The notes below the pieces were generated by a model that was not told the DNA's origin, ran no database searches, and was given only the letters and a program-made list of their open reading frames with translations. The translations under genes were made by a program, and so were the position numbers. From Atherix ibis (lineage: Eukaryota; Arthropoda; Insecta; Diptera; Athericidae), in assembly GCA_958298945.1 (NCBI GenBank), contig OY282607.1:81867868-81931867 (forward strand): a stretch of DNA of 64,000 nt. The letters are read 5' to 3'. Numbering within the stretch: position 1 is the stretch's first letter; each line of letters starts with the position of its first letter. This document shows, piece by piece, positions 23,712-35,099 of the stretch.

Positions 23712-24937
23712 GTAAAAAGAAATCCATTATTTTTGCATTAAATTGAAGGTTTTATTTAGCATAGATAAAATGATACGATTTAGGTCAAATATACACCATT
23801 TTGTTCGATAACTTGTTGCCATTTTGGAGGTAATTTTATAATGCCTCTCTCATAGAAACCCTCGTCCCTATTGGCAAAAAACTGGGACAGTCGATTTTCA
23901 CAATCTTCTCTTGAGGCGAATTTTTCACCTGCAAAATCATTCGTCATAGACAGGAAGAGGTGGTAATCACTTGGTGCCAGGTCCGGACTATAAGGTGGAT
24001 GCATAAGAACATCCCAACCAAGGTCCCGGAACTTCTGAAGAGTCACTATCGATGTATGCGGCCTGGCGTTGTCCTGATGGAACACAATTCCTCTCCTATT
24101 GGCCAAAGCTGGCCGCTTCTGGGCTATTGCTTCTTTCAGACGGTCCAATTGTTGACAGTATAGGTCCGAATTAAGAGTTCGGCCGTAGGGGAGCAGCTCA
24201 TAATAGATGATTCCCTGCCAGTCCCACCGAACACACAGCAAAACCTTCCTGTCTGTCAATCCTGGCTTGACCACCATTTGCGCCGGGTGACCGCGATTTG
24301 ACCACGACCGTTGTCGCTTGACGTTGTCGTAAGTGACCCACTTTTCATCACCAGTAACCATCCGCTTCAGAATTGGATCGATATTGTTGCGATTCAGCAG
24401 CGATTTGCAGATGGAAATTCGGTCCATGAGGTTTTTTTGCGATAACTCGTGTGGCACCCATACACTGAGCTTCTTTTTGTATCCAGCCTTATTTAAGTGG
24501 TTCCAAATGGTTTTTTGTACAATGTTTAGCTCCTGGTGCTTACGTGACGGTCGGACTCGACGATTTCCATTATTTTATCGATGCATCTTTGACATCAAAA
24601 TTACCTTAACGGAATCGACGAAACCAAAATTGCGCATGATTGACTGTTACAGTATCAGAACCATAAACACTATTCACATTTTCAGCTGTCTGGCTTGCGT
24701 TTTCGCCTTTATCGAAGAAAAACTGTAAAATATGGCGTATTTTCTCTTTGTTGGTGTCCATCTTTAAAGCGTGCTAAAAAAATACTGAGTCAAGAAATCC
24801 CAAAACTGTATGAGAAGCTTTTTTAGTACAAAATTTTATCTTTCTAACGCCATCTAGTGCAACCCGATCGCAGTTTTAGAACGGGAGATACAGACTCCTA
24901 AAGCTATCTATTGGCAAAATAATGGATTACTTTTTAC
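23712..24937 (-). mobile_element. mariner element with GTAAAAAG..ATCCATTATTTTTGC termini
   Basis: About 1.23 kb. The left end reads GTAAAAAGAAATCCATTATT after TA (23710-23711). The right end is an inverted copy (reverse complement GTAAAAAGTAATCCATTATT) ending near 24937; the TA on that side is altered to TT. The transposase lies on the minus strand. Only one copy of this terminal type was found in the window. Confidence 0.8.
23780..24761 (-). pseudogene. mariner transposase with intact catalytic domain, broken N terminus
   Basis: A 225-codon open frame (start at 24457) covers the whole catalytic domain: MVTGDEKWVTYDN (first Asp), VFHQDNARPHTS (second Asp) and YSPDLAPSDYHLF (third Asp, 34 residues after the second, the DD34D of mariners), ending QVIEQNGVYLT. 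Upstream, the expected start MDTNKEKIRHILQFFFDKG can be read from 24761, but the DNA-binding half contains at least one stop and frame changes near 24460-24650. The sequence resembles the mellifera/cecropia side of the mariner tree; the exact subfamily is inference. Not a functional full-length gene. Confidence 0.88.
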
Positions 24938-26039
24938 TTTATATATTAAATTATGAAATTTGCTTTTAATTTAAATTGATTTAATATCAAGTCAGCAATA
25001 AAGCAAATAAAATTCTTTCGGGTAACTTTTATTGGCAATACATAAATTTCTAAGTATAAATTCGATTAGAAGAAAACATAAAACTTTAACCATTATTGTG
25101 AATGAAAGATGGCCTCCATAAACAAATTTAAGTTTTCATATGATACATTTATACACGAGTAGTATAATAAATCCTATATCTAAAACCCACATACACATAT
25201 ATGGTATATATGGAAATGGAAAGTTTTTTTCTGTATTTTCTTATTTCTTCAATATTTGATGGATATTTTTATTTCTTTTGCGAAATATGAAGACAGTGAG
25301 GATATTTATTTTCTAATGGAATGCAACAAGCCAACCGTCTTACCAATTTTAAGCAGGAGAAAAATATTTCGTGCCAAAAAATTAGGTCAAACACATTTTT
25401 GATATTTAGATTTTTCTAGTTTTTCTTTTCATATCTTTAGCAAACAAAATTTACCATCTGTGATAATATTTCTACACTATTTGCACAACGTATTTTATAT
25501 TGTATATTATAGAATACCCAACCGTCTGATGAAAAGATTGAATGCCTATATAACTTTTCTAACTGAAAATTTGTCTATGTATGTATGATGCGTAAATCTT
25601 ATTCTGGCGATTTATTACAATCCTGAAAGTTTTTTTATTAAAACGTAAAGTAGTATAGTAACTAGTAGTAGAAATGGCAAAAAAAAAGTATAATATCAAC
25701 ACATATGAATGAATAAAATTTCCGTAATTTTCTTTTACTTTTACTTTACATAACTTAGAACTTATGTAAAACGGAAAATTTTGCGTCGCCTACTTTAGGC
25801 TTTTTCCTGTTTAACTTTTTTTGCTGCTTACAACTATTAAAAAGTAAAATATATACAAGAAAAGGAAAAAAAATATCGCCTTGACAGTATCCTTCACCGT
25901 TAGTAAAGAAAAATAAATACAATGAAAAAAAAAATCGTCATCTTTATGAAGAAGAGCAAAATCAGAGCATGCATGTAAACTATTCAAGGATGTATCTTTA
26001 CAAAGTGAATGCTATGCTCTATTATTCTAAAGTAAATTT
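24938..26039. other. AT-rich intergenic DNA
   Basis: About 1.1 kb with nothing recognised apart from A/T runs. Confidence 0.45.
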
Positions 26040-26470
26040 CAGTGGCACTGCCAGTGCCAGTACCAATGCTAGTGACAGTACCAGCATCAACGTCACTGAC
26101 ACTACCTCAATTCCTGTTCTTACAAAAACAATATCAGAATATCAGGAGCGACTCGGCCCATTTTCACATTCTTTGTTAAAACTCACTGAATTTTTCTCCT
26201 TTGCTTTAGCCTCAACTAAAGACATACTCATTTTCAACCTTAACATTCATCTCAACTTCAACTTTAATATCAACCTCGAAATCCAATTCATTGTCACCAT
26301 CAACTTCAACATCGACTCTAATCTCCACTATATTAATCTGCATTAGTCCTTGTACATATATTCCAAATATACAAACATAACCTCAGCTGCAGATTCAACT
26401 TCAGATACATCGCCTACATCAACGTTCACTTTAGACCTACTCCGATCTGAGAAACCGTTGCTATTGGTAT
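26040..26470 (+). other. Ser/Thr-rich, coding-like degenerate hexamer repeat
   Basis: Repeats of TCAACT/TCAACC/AGTACC-like hexamers. One frame in 25969-26346 gives SGTASASTNASDSTSINVTD. A second frame around 26245-26330 gives ISTSKSNSLSPSTSTSTLIS, and a third around 26377-26440 gives SAADSTSDTSPTSTF. All translate as low-complexity Ser/Thr, but in shifting frames. It may be a decayed mucin-like coding repeat or simply a degenerate short tandem repeat. No splice or start context is compelling. Confidence 0.4.
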
Positions 26471-27372
26471 TACTCTGGCATCATTCAGCTTGACTTCAAT
26501 TTTTCTACAAAAAAAATAACATAGGAAAAAAAAACTCTTTTTCTTCATAAATATGCCTACATATACGCACTTACTTACTCTATGCTAAATGTATGTTATG
26601 TTAATTATTCAAATATCCTTCATACAGGAAACTACTAATAATTGTAGAAATATGTGAACATTTTTCTATGTTCTTCATCAAGTTTTCTTTAGATGGCATT
26701 GAATTAGTAATTTTTCATTAAATATTATAATTTTCAATAGGCTGAAAATTTTTTTTTCCATTAAATTTTGCATATTTTTCTTGCTTTTTTATCTATAATA
26801 TTATTGTACGATATTTGGGTTGCTATTTGTTGGTGGTGTGGTTACACTAACATTAAACTTAATAAAAGAGAGAAAAAATAACAAATAAAAAAAGTTTCTC
26901 TAATCCTATGTGATTTTTCATTGCCTTGAAAGTTTGTTATTTTCTGTTTTCGAGAATTTTTGGCATTTTAACGATAGATTATCTTTTTTATCGATTCAAG
27001 TTCAAATGCAATTCTCTATGGTATTGAGAAAGAAAAAAACGGAAGAATAAAATTGTTCAAAGCAAAAAACTTTTAATTTGACCTTAAAATCATAGATCCG
27101 ACATTCACCTACTTTCTATTCTATTTAATTTTTTGATGATAATGTTTATTCTCTATTTGTAAGTTTAATGTTTAAAAAACAGGACTTTGATTTAATAATA
27201 AGAATACTATGAATATATAAAAAAAATTTCTTCAAGGCAAATATAATTTTACAATTATTTTCGATACTAGTAGTTATGCTCCCATATATAGGATCTACCA
27301 ATTAAAACTTTTTTTTTTAATTTTGAATGAAACATAGTTTTTATATAGAAATTTCGTTATTTTTTATTGACA
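26471..27372. other. AT-rich intergenic DNA
   Basis: No gene recognised in 900 bases. Confidence 0.45.
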
Positions 27373-27374
27373 TA

Positions 27375-28626
27375 ACAGTTCGGCTGAAAAGTTTATAAGA
27401 TAACACAGCAAAAATATTTTTTTTTGCAAAATTCATTTTAATTATTTAACATAGTTGCCTTCGAGGGCGATACAGCGATTATAGCGATCTTCCAACTTTT
27501 CGATACCATTTTTATAGTACTCTTTCGGTTTTGCCTCAAAATAGGCCTCAGTTTCATCATCGCTCTTAAATTTCTTGCCAGCGAGCATTCTCTTGAGGTC
27601 TGCAAACAGGAAAAAGTCGCTGGGGGCCAGTACTGGAGAATACGGTGGATGGGGAAGCAATTCGTAGCCCAATTCATTGAGTTTGACCATCGTTTTCATC
27701 GACTTGTGACACGGTGCATTGTCTTGGTGAAACAACACTTTTTTCTTCTTCAAATAAGTCCGTTTCTTAGCGATTTCTTTCTTCAAACGATCCAATAACG
27801 CTATATAATAGTCGCTGTTCATCGTCTGTACCTTCTGGATATAGTCAATGAATATTATACCATGCGCATCCCAAAATACAGACGCCATCACCTTGCCAGC
27901 CGACTGTTGCGTCTTTCCACGCTTTGGATTCAGTTCGTCGCTCGCTCTCCACTCTGCCGACTGCCGATTGGACTCTAGAGTGTAGTGACGGAGCCATGTT
28001 TCATCCATTGTCACATATCGACGCAAATTCGGGTTTATTGCGCTTCAACAGCTCGAAACACTGTTCAGAAACATCAACACGTTGTTGTTTTTGGTCCACA
28101 GTGAGCTCACGCGGCACCCACTTTGCACACAGCTTTCGCATGCCCAAATATTCATACACGATATGTCCAACACGCTCTTTCGATATCTTCAGAGTCTCAG
28201 CTATCTCCCTCAACTTCACTTTACGGTCATTAAAAATTATTTTGTGGATTTTTTTGATGTTTTCTGCCGTAACCACCTCTTTTGGGCGTCCACTGCGTTT
28301 TGCATCAACTGTGCTCGTACGACCAGTTCGAAATTGACGAAACCAATATTCCACAGTTTAAATAGCTGGAGCAGAGTCCGGATAACGTTTGTCAAACCAT
28401 GCTTTGGTTTCCACTGTATTTTTTTTCTTAAAAAAGCAATGGTTTATCAATACACGAAATTCGTCTTTATCCAATTTTTTTTCAATAACAAAAGTTGCTC
28501 CACTCAAAATGCTATATCAAATTTTGACAGGAATCATTTGAAGCATGGTGCTTTGTGATAATTAAGTAGATTTTTGCAAGAAGTGCCATCTAGATGTCAA
28601 CCTTATAAACTTTTCAGCCGAACTGT
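27375..28626 (-). mobile_element. irritans/Himar-like mariner, copy 1
   Basis: A 1252-bp element with inverted termini ACAGTTCGGCTGAAAAGTTT, flanked by TA at 27373-27374 and 28627-28628. The termini recall the ACAGGTTGGCTGATAAGT ends of Himar1 and other irritans-subfamily mariners, and the encoded protein agrees. A close second copy lies at 54220-55463. Confidence 0.93.
27442..28474 (-). pseudogene. irritans-type mariner transposase, copy 1
   Basis: The minus strand encodes nearly all of a ~345-residue transposase in two frames. 28354-28001 gives the DNA-binding part (GRPKEVVTAENIKKIHK, KISKERVGHIVYEYLGMRKL). 28026-27442 gives the catalytic part (RRYVTMDETWLRHYTLESNR, VLFHQDNAPCHKS, YSPVLAPSDFFLF) ending ALEGNYVK. 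All three catalytic Asp (MDET, HQDN, PSDF) remain. Lesions: the ATG is changed (TTGGATAAAGAC at the start), a TAA after SAPAI, and a frameshift after NKPEF. The last two are shared with copy 2. The conserved SPDLAP reads SPVLAP. Confidence 0.9.
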
Positions 28627-28689
28627 TATGTTGTAAAAGCTTTACTATTTTTGACTACGTTTACAAACATCAATCCTTTCGATCACATA

Positions 28690-28985
28690 TTTGCATAATA
28701 GTGCTTCTATTTCACGAAGAACGCGGTTGATATTATTTTTGAGCTCTTGAATTATGTGTGGATTATTTTCATAAACCTTCTTTTTTTATAAAGCCCCACA
28801 AAAAAAATTCTAACGACATTAAATTAGATGATCTTGATGTCCAATTGACATCACCTCTCCGTGAACTAAGACGTCCATTGAATTTGGTTTTCAATAAATC
28901 GAGTTTTTTCATGTACAGTGGCGCATATAACCCCGTTCTGTTAAAACCACAAGTTCTCGACATCTATATCATTAAAAATAGGCCA
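28690..28985 (-). pseudogene. Tc1/mariner-IS630 transposase fragment, copy 5
   Basis: Minus-strand reading gives WF, stop, QNGVICATV in one frame. It continues in another as DLLKTKFNGRLSSRRGDVNW and SRSSNLMSLEFFLWGFIKK. These match the second and third catalytic blocks of the family (WFQQDGATCHT; CDLTPLDFFLWG). The second Asp codon is AAC (Asn) and the third reads Glu. It abuts the irritans mariner that ends at 28626. Confidence 0.75.
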
Positions 28986-29029
28986 TAAAAAATTAATTAT
29001 TATGTCTCTCTAGTTTAATCCATTGACAG

Positions 29030-29640
29030 TACAGCTTAAATTATACTGAAAGTACGATTGAACGATTTATTTTTCTTGTGGCAAGTAAGGAGAAGGGGAA
29101 ATTATGCGAACCTATAAATAATTTAATCAACGTCGTTCAAATTGCTCATTTGACAGTAATTCATTCATGCGTATTTATTTATAGTAAATATATTTAAACA
29201 TGTGAAATTCCTTTTTGCTCTTAAAAATTGCTTATGCATCGCAGTTAATTATTCTTGCACAGGTTTATTCAAACGAATGTATCATGGAAAAACTATTCGT
29301 GCAATGCACGAGTTTTGTATGTGACGATTTTGCACAATCCCGTTGCAGTTATTTCACTGTCAGAAGAGAAAAAAAAAGAAAACTTCCCCTTAAAACAAGC
29401 ATTGCTCGAAGGGTATAATCTAAACTTTAGAATCAGATGGGATATTATGAGTATAATTATTATCAGCGAAGGTTTGAATGATTTTGGACTCCAGCTCATC
29501 ATGAGTATAATTATTATTTTACTCACGTAAATTGCAGATGTTCATTCAGTCGATTACACTATGATTGGGACATTATGAGTATAATTATTATCATCGAAGG
29601 CTTGAATAATTTTGTGTTGAACCTGCACATTCACGAGTAA
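29030..29640. repeat. Unclassified dispersed repeat, copy 2 (internally shortened)
   Basis: Corresponds to 4230-5056 but lacks about 410 bases of the middle. It contains AGTACGATTGAACGATT, AATCAACGTCGTTC, TTCGTGCAATGCACGAG and TATGAGTATAATTATTATC. The last motif is repeated at about 29447, 29508 and 29575, making a short degenerate tandem array at this end. No long coding frame with known motifs. Confidence 0.65.
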
Positions 29641-30088
29641 AATTCGCACATACTCGCGCACATATTCAATGAATCAGTGATATTTTGACATTAAATATGA
29701 TATGATGGCTTTAATTCTTATACTAATTAGACCTTATAAAACTTAAGAGTCAAATCATTGTGCGAAATTTTCCAAGTAGTCATGGTAGACAAATCTAATT
29801 GTAGAGACTATCGTGAACTGATAAAACTGAATCCTCTGCAACATGTTCACTCACTAAAGCAATAGTTTCAGCTAACCGGCCTATAAAAGTATGTTACTTA
29901 TTTTTATTGGTATATTTTGTACCAAACCAGTTGATTTAAATGAATTCACCGAATTTTTGATTACAGATGGACGATCATAACGCAAAAAATAACGTTAATT
30001 TTATAAAATGTGGATTTTACAGATCGAAAATTTTTGTAATAGATTTGAATTCTTTTAATATAGTTTTTGAGAAAAACTGAAGACATTA

Positions 30089-30250
30089 CGAGGTCTGTTC
30101 AAAAATCTGATGGGCAAAAATCTAAGACGAGCCAAAACGCGTGCAAGCAAAGCAGCTGTCAAAAATTAACTGAACATTCAAAATGGCCGAACTTGTTGGC
30201 ATAAGTGAGAGACATGACCAAAATTTGAGATACTTTTAGAACAGACCTCG
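30089..30250. mobile_element. MITE derived from the CGAGGTCTGTTC mariner
   Basis: A 162-bp element with termini CGAGGTCTGTTCAAAAA / CTTTTAGAACAGACCTCG and TA on both sides (30087-30088, 30251-30252). Its interior (ACGAGCCAAAACGCGTGC, TTCAAAATGGCCGAACTTG) matches the right end of 45598-46486, so it is an internally deleted derivative that keeps mainly the 5' leader of the parent. Confidence 0.88.
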
Positions 30251-30252
30251 TA

Positions 30253-30600
30253 GTCTCCTTTTAGGTCGATACACTTTTCCCAGGGATGTTCAATAGCTTC
30301 AAGAGCCTGTTTATAGTAAAAATCTTCGAGCTCCTCAAAAAATAACCATCAAACATCAAACTCCACCTTTTCATTATTGACAAATCTCTTACCATTGAGC
30401 CATTTTTTTAAATATGGAAAGAGAAAATAATCCGATGGGACTAATTCTGGCGAATAAGTAATTCGAACTTTAACTCATTGATTTTAGGCACCGGGATACC
30501 CGGATGTGTAAACTAGTGTATCGTCTTGATGAAACAACACTTTCTTTTTTGTTAATTTCATCAATCAAACCTTGCAATAAGTTCACTGATGAGTTCACAT
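30253..30600 (-). pseudogene. mariner transposase fragment
   Basis: The minus strand can be read as KKVLFHQDDT, then LKKWLNGKRFVNNEKVEFD and EELEDFYYKQALEAIEHPWE, then KCIDLK, with frame changes. This is the second catalytic block and C-terminal third of a mariner. The third aspartate region is degraded. No terminal repeat of its own was seen, and the MITE at 30089-30250 abuts it, so that insertion may have gone into or beside this older copy. Confidence 0.65.
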
Positions 30601-32105
30601 ACGTGTACGAGTAATACTCGCCGCGGACTTATCAAAATTGGTATATAATAAAACGGGTATTCTCCAAAGAAAGGTATATAATCTATTTGAAAAGGGAAAT
30701 ATTTAATCCAAAACTGATTGAAGACATTTGTTGATTTTTGTTATATTTGTTGAAAGAACTCTGAGCTCATTCATTATGCTTTCATTTCTAAAAAGGACAA
30801 AGTGAGAACAAGTCAAAGATTGTGGCAAAATTGTTGGATAAGAAATGTAAATTTTTAATATTCTAGGAATAAATTACCTTCAAAAATTTTCACATTTACA
30901 TTTGGCTCTTTTCCTTTCATAACCGTAATCAGATTTGTAGTTTATTTTTTTCTGCTTACTCAAGGTTGAAGGCTACAAAAGAGGATGAAAAAAAAATAAG
31001 AAATAAAGTTTTCTAGACGTAATAATGATGGTTTCCGTTTAAAAGTTTTTATTTTCAAAACAAAAAATATTATATTATATACTAAGTATCGGTAGTTTAT
31101 CTTACTTTTAGTCATTGTTTCATTTTCTTTTTGTATGTTGAATAAAATAAACGAGCTGCAATTTTCGCTTGTTATCGTTGAAATTTTTTGAAACAAAACT
31201 TGTCGTATATATCTTATAGTGGGTATTATGTCATAATGACTAAATAAATAATATACAATAATAATATTAATAATAATAATAATAATATTATTATTAATAA
31301 TAATGCCATAATACAATTTCCACACAAAAAAAATAAAAAAAAATATAATATGAGACAGTACAAATCCGAAAAGATGAAAAACTAAAAGGCAGAAAAATGC
31401 CAACATGTGTTAAGAAGTATTAAGACCTAACATAATAATGTACTCACTAAAAGAAATCATTGAGAGAAGAAAACCTGCAAAATAAAGACAAAATGATAAG
31501 AAAAGACAATAATATATAAGCAAAGGTGGTTAGAAAAATTACATAAGCTTCATAAATCAAATTCAGTACATTTCCTTAGCAATTCGGGTGTATAAATTAG
31601 CATTAAAGAAATATTTCGAAAAAGATACATAGATCCTGTCGGTTAGTTAGTTTCATGTTCTTTTCTATTCTCTAGGATTATGGACTGTCTTAGATGTTTA
31701 ACGTCGTTCTCTGTCACCATCCAATACAATAATGGCCTACTTCTCTGACCCAGACAATTTTCTATCTAATAAATAATGATGTTTTCAAAATTCTTCTTTT
31801 TAAAGAGACTAATATTATCTGCAGTTATAATACACTTAATAAATTTTACATAAATTTTCTATAGTCTAACATTTGGATTTAAATTTATTTTGAAGAATAA
31901 TTTTTGTGAATATTTTATACTTAAAAAAAGGAGATGTTTTTTTTGGAAGCATTTGTTTTATCAAGTAGAATTTATGTTTAAATGTAAATTTTAAAAAAAG
32001 GAGATGTTTTTTTTGGAAGCATTCCTCACCTATGTGACTGAAGATAATTTTTAAAAAATATTCATCAAATAAGTTTACCTTATTATAGTGTTCAATTTTT
32101 TTATA
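30601..32105. other. AT-rich intergenic DNA with microsatellites
   Basis: An (AAT/ATT)n run spans about 31255-31305. The minus-strand open frame 30960-31406 (148 codons) is produced by this microsatellite and by A/T runs, and looks like low-complexity translation, not a gene. A 33-base direct repeat lies at 31921-32023. Confidence 0.5.
31921..32023. repeat. 33-base direct repeat
   Basis: TTAAAAAAAGGAGATGTTTT plus TTTTGGAAGCATT occurs exactly at 31921-31953 and again at 31991-32023, with 37 intervening bases (70-base period). Confidence 0.9.
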
Positions 32106-33288
32106 CCAGGTGTTGGAATTAATTCATATCGTTTTACAAAAGATGGCGTTAGCCAACTATCCATAGTTACACATACAAAAGTAAATATTCTCCCAGAAGC
32201 TACTGACATAACGCAACTTTTCCACTTTATGACATTTTGTTATAGTGTCAGTAGCACTTGTTGCGCAGTGTCAAACATGTCGAAGTTCGTGCCTGAAAAA
32301 TCGTTTTTGCGAACATGCTCTTGTTGAGCAAACTTGCAGAAAGTGGTTTGCGCGGTTTAAAAATGGAAATTTTGATTTGGAAGACATGGAACGTCCCGGA
32401 CAGCCGAAAAAGTTCGAAGATGAAGATTTGGTGACGTTGCTCGATGAAGATCCGTGCCAAACACTCCGGGAGTTGTCCACATCGCTTGGAGTCGGCTTTT
32501 CGACGGTCGGAAAACGCCTGAAAGCCATAGGAATGGTACAAAAACAGGGAACGTGGGTTCCACATGAGTTGAAGCCAAGGGACGTCGAACGGCGTTTAGT
32601 CACCTGTGAGATTCTTCTCCAACGGCAGGCAAGGAAGGGATTTCTGCATCGAATCGTCACTGGTGACGAGAAGTGGGTACTTTACGACAATCCCAAACGC
32701 AGAAAATCGTGGGGCTTGTCCCCCGGGTCGAATATTCATGGAAAGAAGATCTTACTGTGTATTTGGTGGGATCAGCTGGGTGTTATTATTATGAGCTCCT
32801 CCAACCGGGTGAAATCATCACTGGGGACGTACAATATATAGACGACAATTGATGCGTTTGAACAGAGCATTACAAGAAAAGCGGCCGCAATATAAAGATC
32901 GACACGACAAAGTAATTTTGCTCCACGACAATGCAAGACCCCATGTTGCGAAAGTCGTGAAAACTTATTTAAATACGCTGAAATGGGAAGTTCTGCCGCA
33001 CCCGCCATATTCACCAGACATTGCCCCATCTGATTATCATTTGTTTCGATCCATGGCGCATGGCTTGTCAGAGCATAACTACGAAATGACCAAAAATTGG
33101 ATCGATTCTTTCATCGAATCTAAAGAAGAAGAATTTTTTCGACGCGGTATCCGAGCATTACCAGAAAGATGGCAAAAAGTAGTGAATAACGAAGGATAAT
33201 ACTTTGAATAATGCTTCTGTAATGATACTGTCATAATAAACCACGAATTTTTGCAAAAAAAACGCTACGAATTAATTACAACACCTAA
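32106..33288 (+). mobile_element. mariner element with CCAGGTGTTGGAATTAATTC termini
   Basis: A 1183-bp element. Left end CCAGGTGTTGGAATTAATTC; right end is an inverted copy (reverse complement TTAGGTGTTGTAATTAATTC). TA lies at 32104-32105 and 33289-33290. The CCAGGTGT start is shared with mauritiana-subfamily elements such as Mos1, but the rest differs from the Mos1-like copy at 56429-57582, so this is a separate lineage. Confidence 0.9.
32277..33199 (+). pseudogene. mariner transposase, two frameshifts
   Basis: Begins MSKFVPEKSFLRTC, similar to the start of Mos1 transposase, then a stop. The frame ending near 32840 carries CRKWFARFKNGNFDLED, WVPHELKPRDVERR and IVTGDEKWVLYDNPKRRKSW (first Asp), then ILLCIWWDQLGVI. 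A frameshift at about 32790 shifts to YYELLQPGE, and from 32849 the frame runs to the end: VILLHDNARPHVAK (second Asp), YSPDIAPSDYHLF (third Asp), and LPERWQKVVNNEG. All three catalytic residues are preserved but in different frames, so decay is fairly recent. Confidence 0.88.
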
Positions 33289-33290
33289 TA

Positions 33291-34079
33291 ATACCTTATA
33301 AATAATTTGATTTAATATTTTTATTGATAAATTAGCAAATTTTTTTTTAATTTTAACATAAACAATATGTTTACTAAATTTTTTTTTAAAAATTTTTCAT
33401 TGTTATTATTTAAGGAAATGGCAAAGAGAATTTTTAATTTATCTTCTATTATTATAATTAGTCAAAAATAATGATTTAAATATGTTTTCTAAGAGCCACA
33501 ATACTGCTTCGTCAATACAGACTGATTATTACAAATAAATAAAATGGTACGAAGAAACGCCATCTGCGAGTGAGCTTTGTAATATGATAGATCGTCAGAG
33601 GATTTTATGTCATATGTGGACGAACTTCGCAACTTTGACAGATAGGAGATTGAATGCTCTCGAACAGGAAGTCATGGGAAGTTTTCTTGTCTAAAACTTC
33701 GGATTGGTTTACGAATGTATAAACCTAAAAATATAACTCCATTTCTGAGTTTGCCACTTGTTGAGCAGTTAAAGTGTTTCGTAAATGTTAATCTTTGGAC
33801 TGTATATTTTTCCAGCAATTCTGTCTCTTTCTTTACTAAAATAACTATATGACCAAAAACCCATCTGAGTCTAATATGTTTATTAATAAATAAAAGGTAT
33901 CGAATATATAATGGGACGGCGTCACTGTTTATGCGTACAATAACTTAGATTGCAAAGAGCGGTTCAGTATAAATAAAAATATTGCTATAAGTTTTCGCTG
34001 TTAGGCATTAAAAGTTACTGCTACGTCAATGGCAACTCTAATGGTCCAAATTAAGAGTTGCCATTGATATACGTGTATA
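33291..34079. other. Intergenic DNA
   Basis: No gene recognised. A 14-base perfect inverted repeat (TCAATGGCAACTCT) with a 14-base spacer lies at 34026-34067, just before the next mariner. Confidence 0.45.
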
Positions 34080-34863
34080 TTGGGTTGTTCGGAAAGTAAT
34101 TTTGTTTTTTCCCAACAGAGGACTTGATTGTATTTTTTCACAACCAACTTTACATTTAAGTTGCATAATCATATGTATTTTGACAGCTGACATAGCAAAG
34201 CTTGTTTGTGAAAAATTCGATTATTTCTGCATAGTAGTTTTTGGTTGATACCCCTTTAAGTATGGAAAGTGAAAAACCGCATTTTCGGCATATTTTACTT
34301 TTTTACTATAGAAAAGATAAAAATGCTGTTCAAGCAAGAAAAAAATTATCCGATGTATATGGAGAAGATGGTGTTAAGTGAGCGCAAGTGCCAAAACTGG
34401 TTTGCAAAATTTTGATCCGGCAAATTTGATCTCGAAGATGCACCACGTTCTGGAAGGCCTGATGAAGCTGATGAAGAGACAATAAAGGCATTAATTGATG
34501 CAAACCGGCGAATAACAACTCGTGAGATCGCTGAGAGATTAAATTTATCGAATTCGACCATTTATGATCATTTGATGATCGGCTAGGTTTAATCTCAGCA
34601 TATAATTACTGGAGACAAGAAATGGATTGTCTACAAAAATGTTAAGCGCAAAAGATTCTGGAGTAGAAAAGATGAAGAGGCTCAAAGCACTTCGAAAGTC
34701 AATATTCATCAAAAAAAGGTTATGCTATCTATTTCGTGGGATTTCAAAGGAATCGTTTTTTTTGAGCTTCTACCGAGCAATACAACGATCAATTCTTAAG
34801 TGTACTATCATCTATTGGACAAATAGAATGATTCACTTAAAGAAAAAAGCCCAATAAATAAAC
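34080..34863 (+). mobile_element. mellifera-like mariner, copy A (3' part lost)
   Basis: Starts with TTGGGTTGTTCGGAAAGTAA after TA (34078-34079). It carries MESEKPHFRHILLFYYRKDK from 34262, then a frameshift at GEDGVK, the GRP and IKALIDANRRITTREIAERL segment, and MLSISWDFKGI. A ~150-bp internal deletion lies near 34590 compared with 40783-41999. The element stops after NDSLKE-like sequence at about 34845; the remaining CCCAATA may be the last bases of the right terminus. Immediately after, at 34864, another left terminus starts in direct orientation. Confidence 0.8.
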
Positions 34864-34900
34864 TATTGGGTTGTTCGGAAAGTAATTTCGTAATGAAACA
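34864..34900 (+). mobile_element. Orphan left terminus of a mellifera-like mariner
   Basis: TATTGGGTTGTTCGGAAAGT followed by AATTTCGTAATGAAAC repeats the left end seen at 34080 and 40783, in the same orientation, with nothing recognisable of the element after it. A truncated tandem neighbour or a deletion product. Confidence 0.65.
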
Positions 34901-35099
34901 ATATAATAAGTAAATAGTTTAATAGGACGTACCTCTGAAAAAAAAGTACATTATATAGTCTCACAAAAATGATCGGGCAAGCGCAGCATAACGGCTGCAT
35001 TCGCCAATAGTAGCATTATATTTTCTATCTCATTAAACACTTACAATAAAAGTTTCATGTGCAGGAACGGGTTAGTTCGCTTTTTCTGAAGCGGTTCAG

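Noticed and set aside
26040..26346. Possible CRISPR-like or regularly spaced array
   Set aside because: Hexamer repeats without constant repeat and unique spacer pattern, in a eukaryotic context.
27924..28558. Plus-strand open frames of 137 and 158 codons
   Set aside because: Antisense to the irritans mariner transposase; the equivalent frames occur at 54769-55430 in the second copy for the same reason.
30960..31406. 148-codon minus-strand open frame
   Set aside because: Mostly Ile/Asn/Phe translation of an (AAT)n microsatellite and A/T runs; no motif or splice context.
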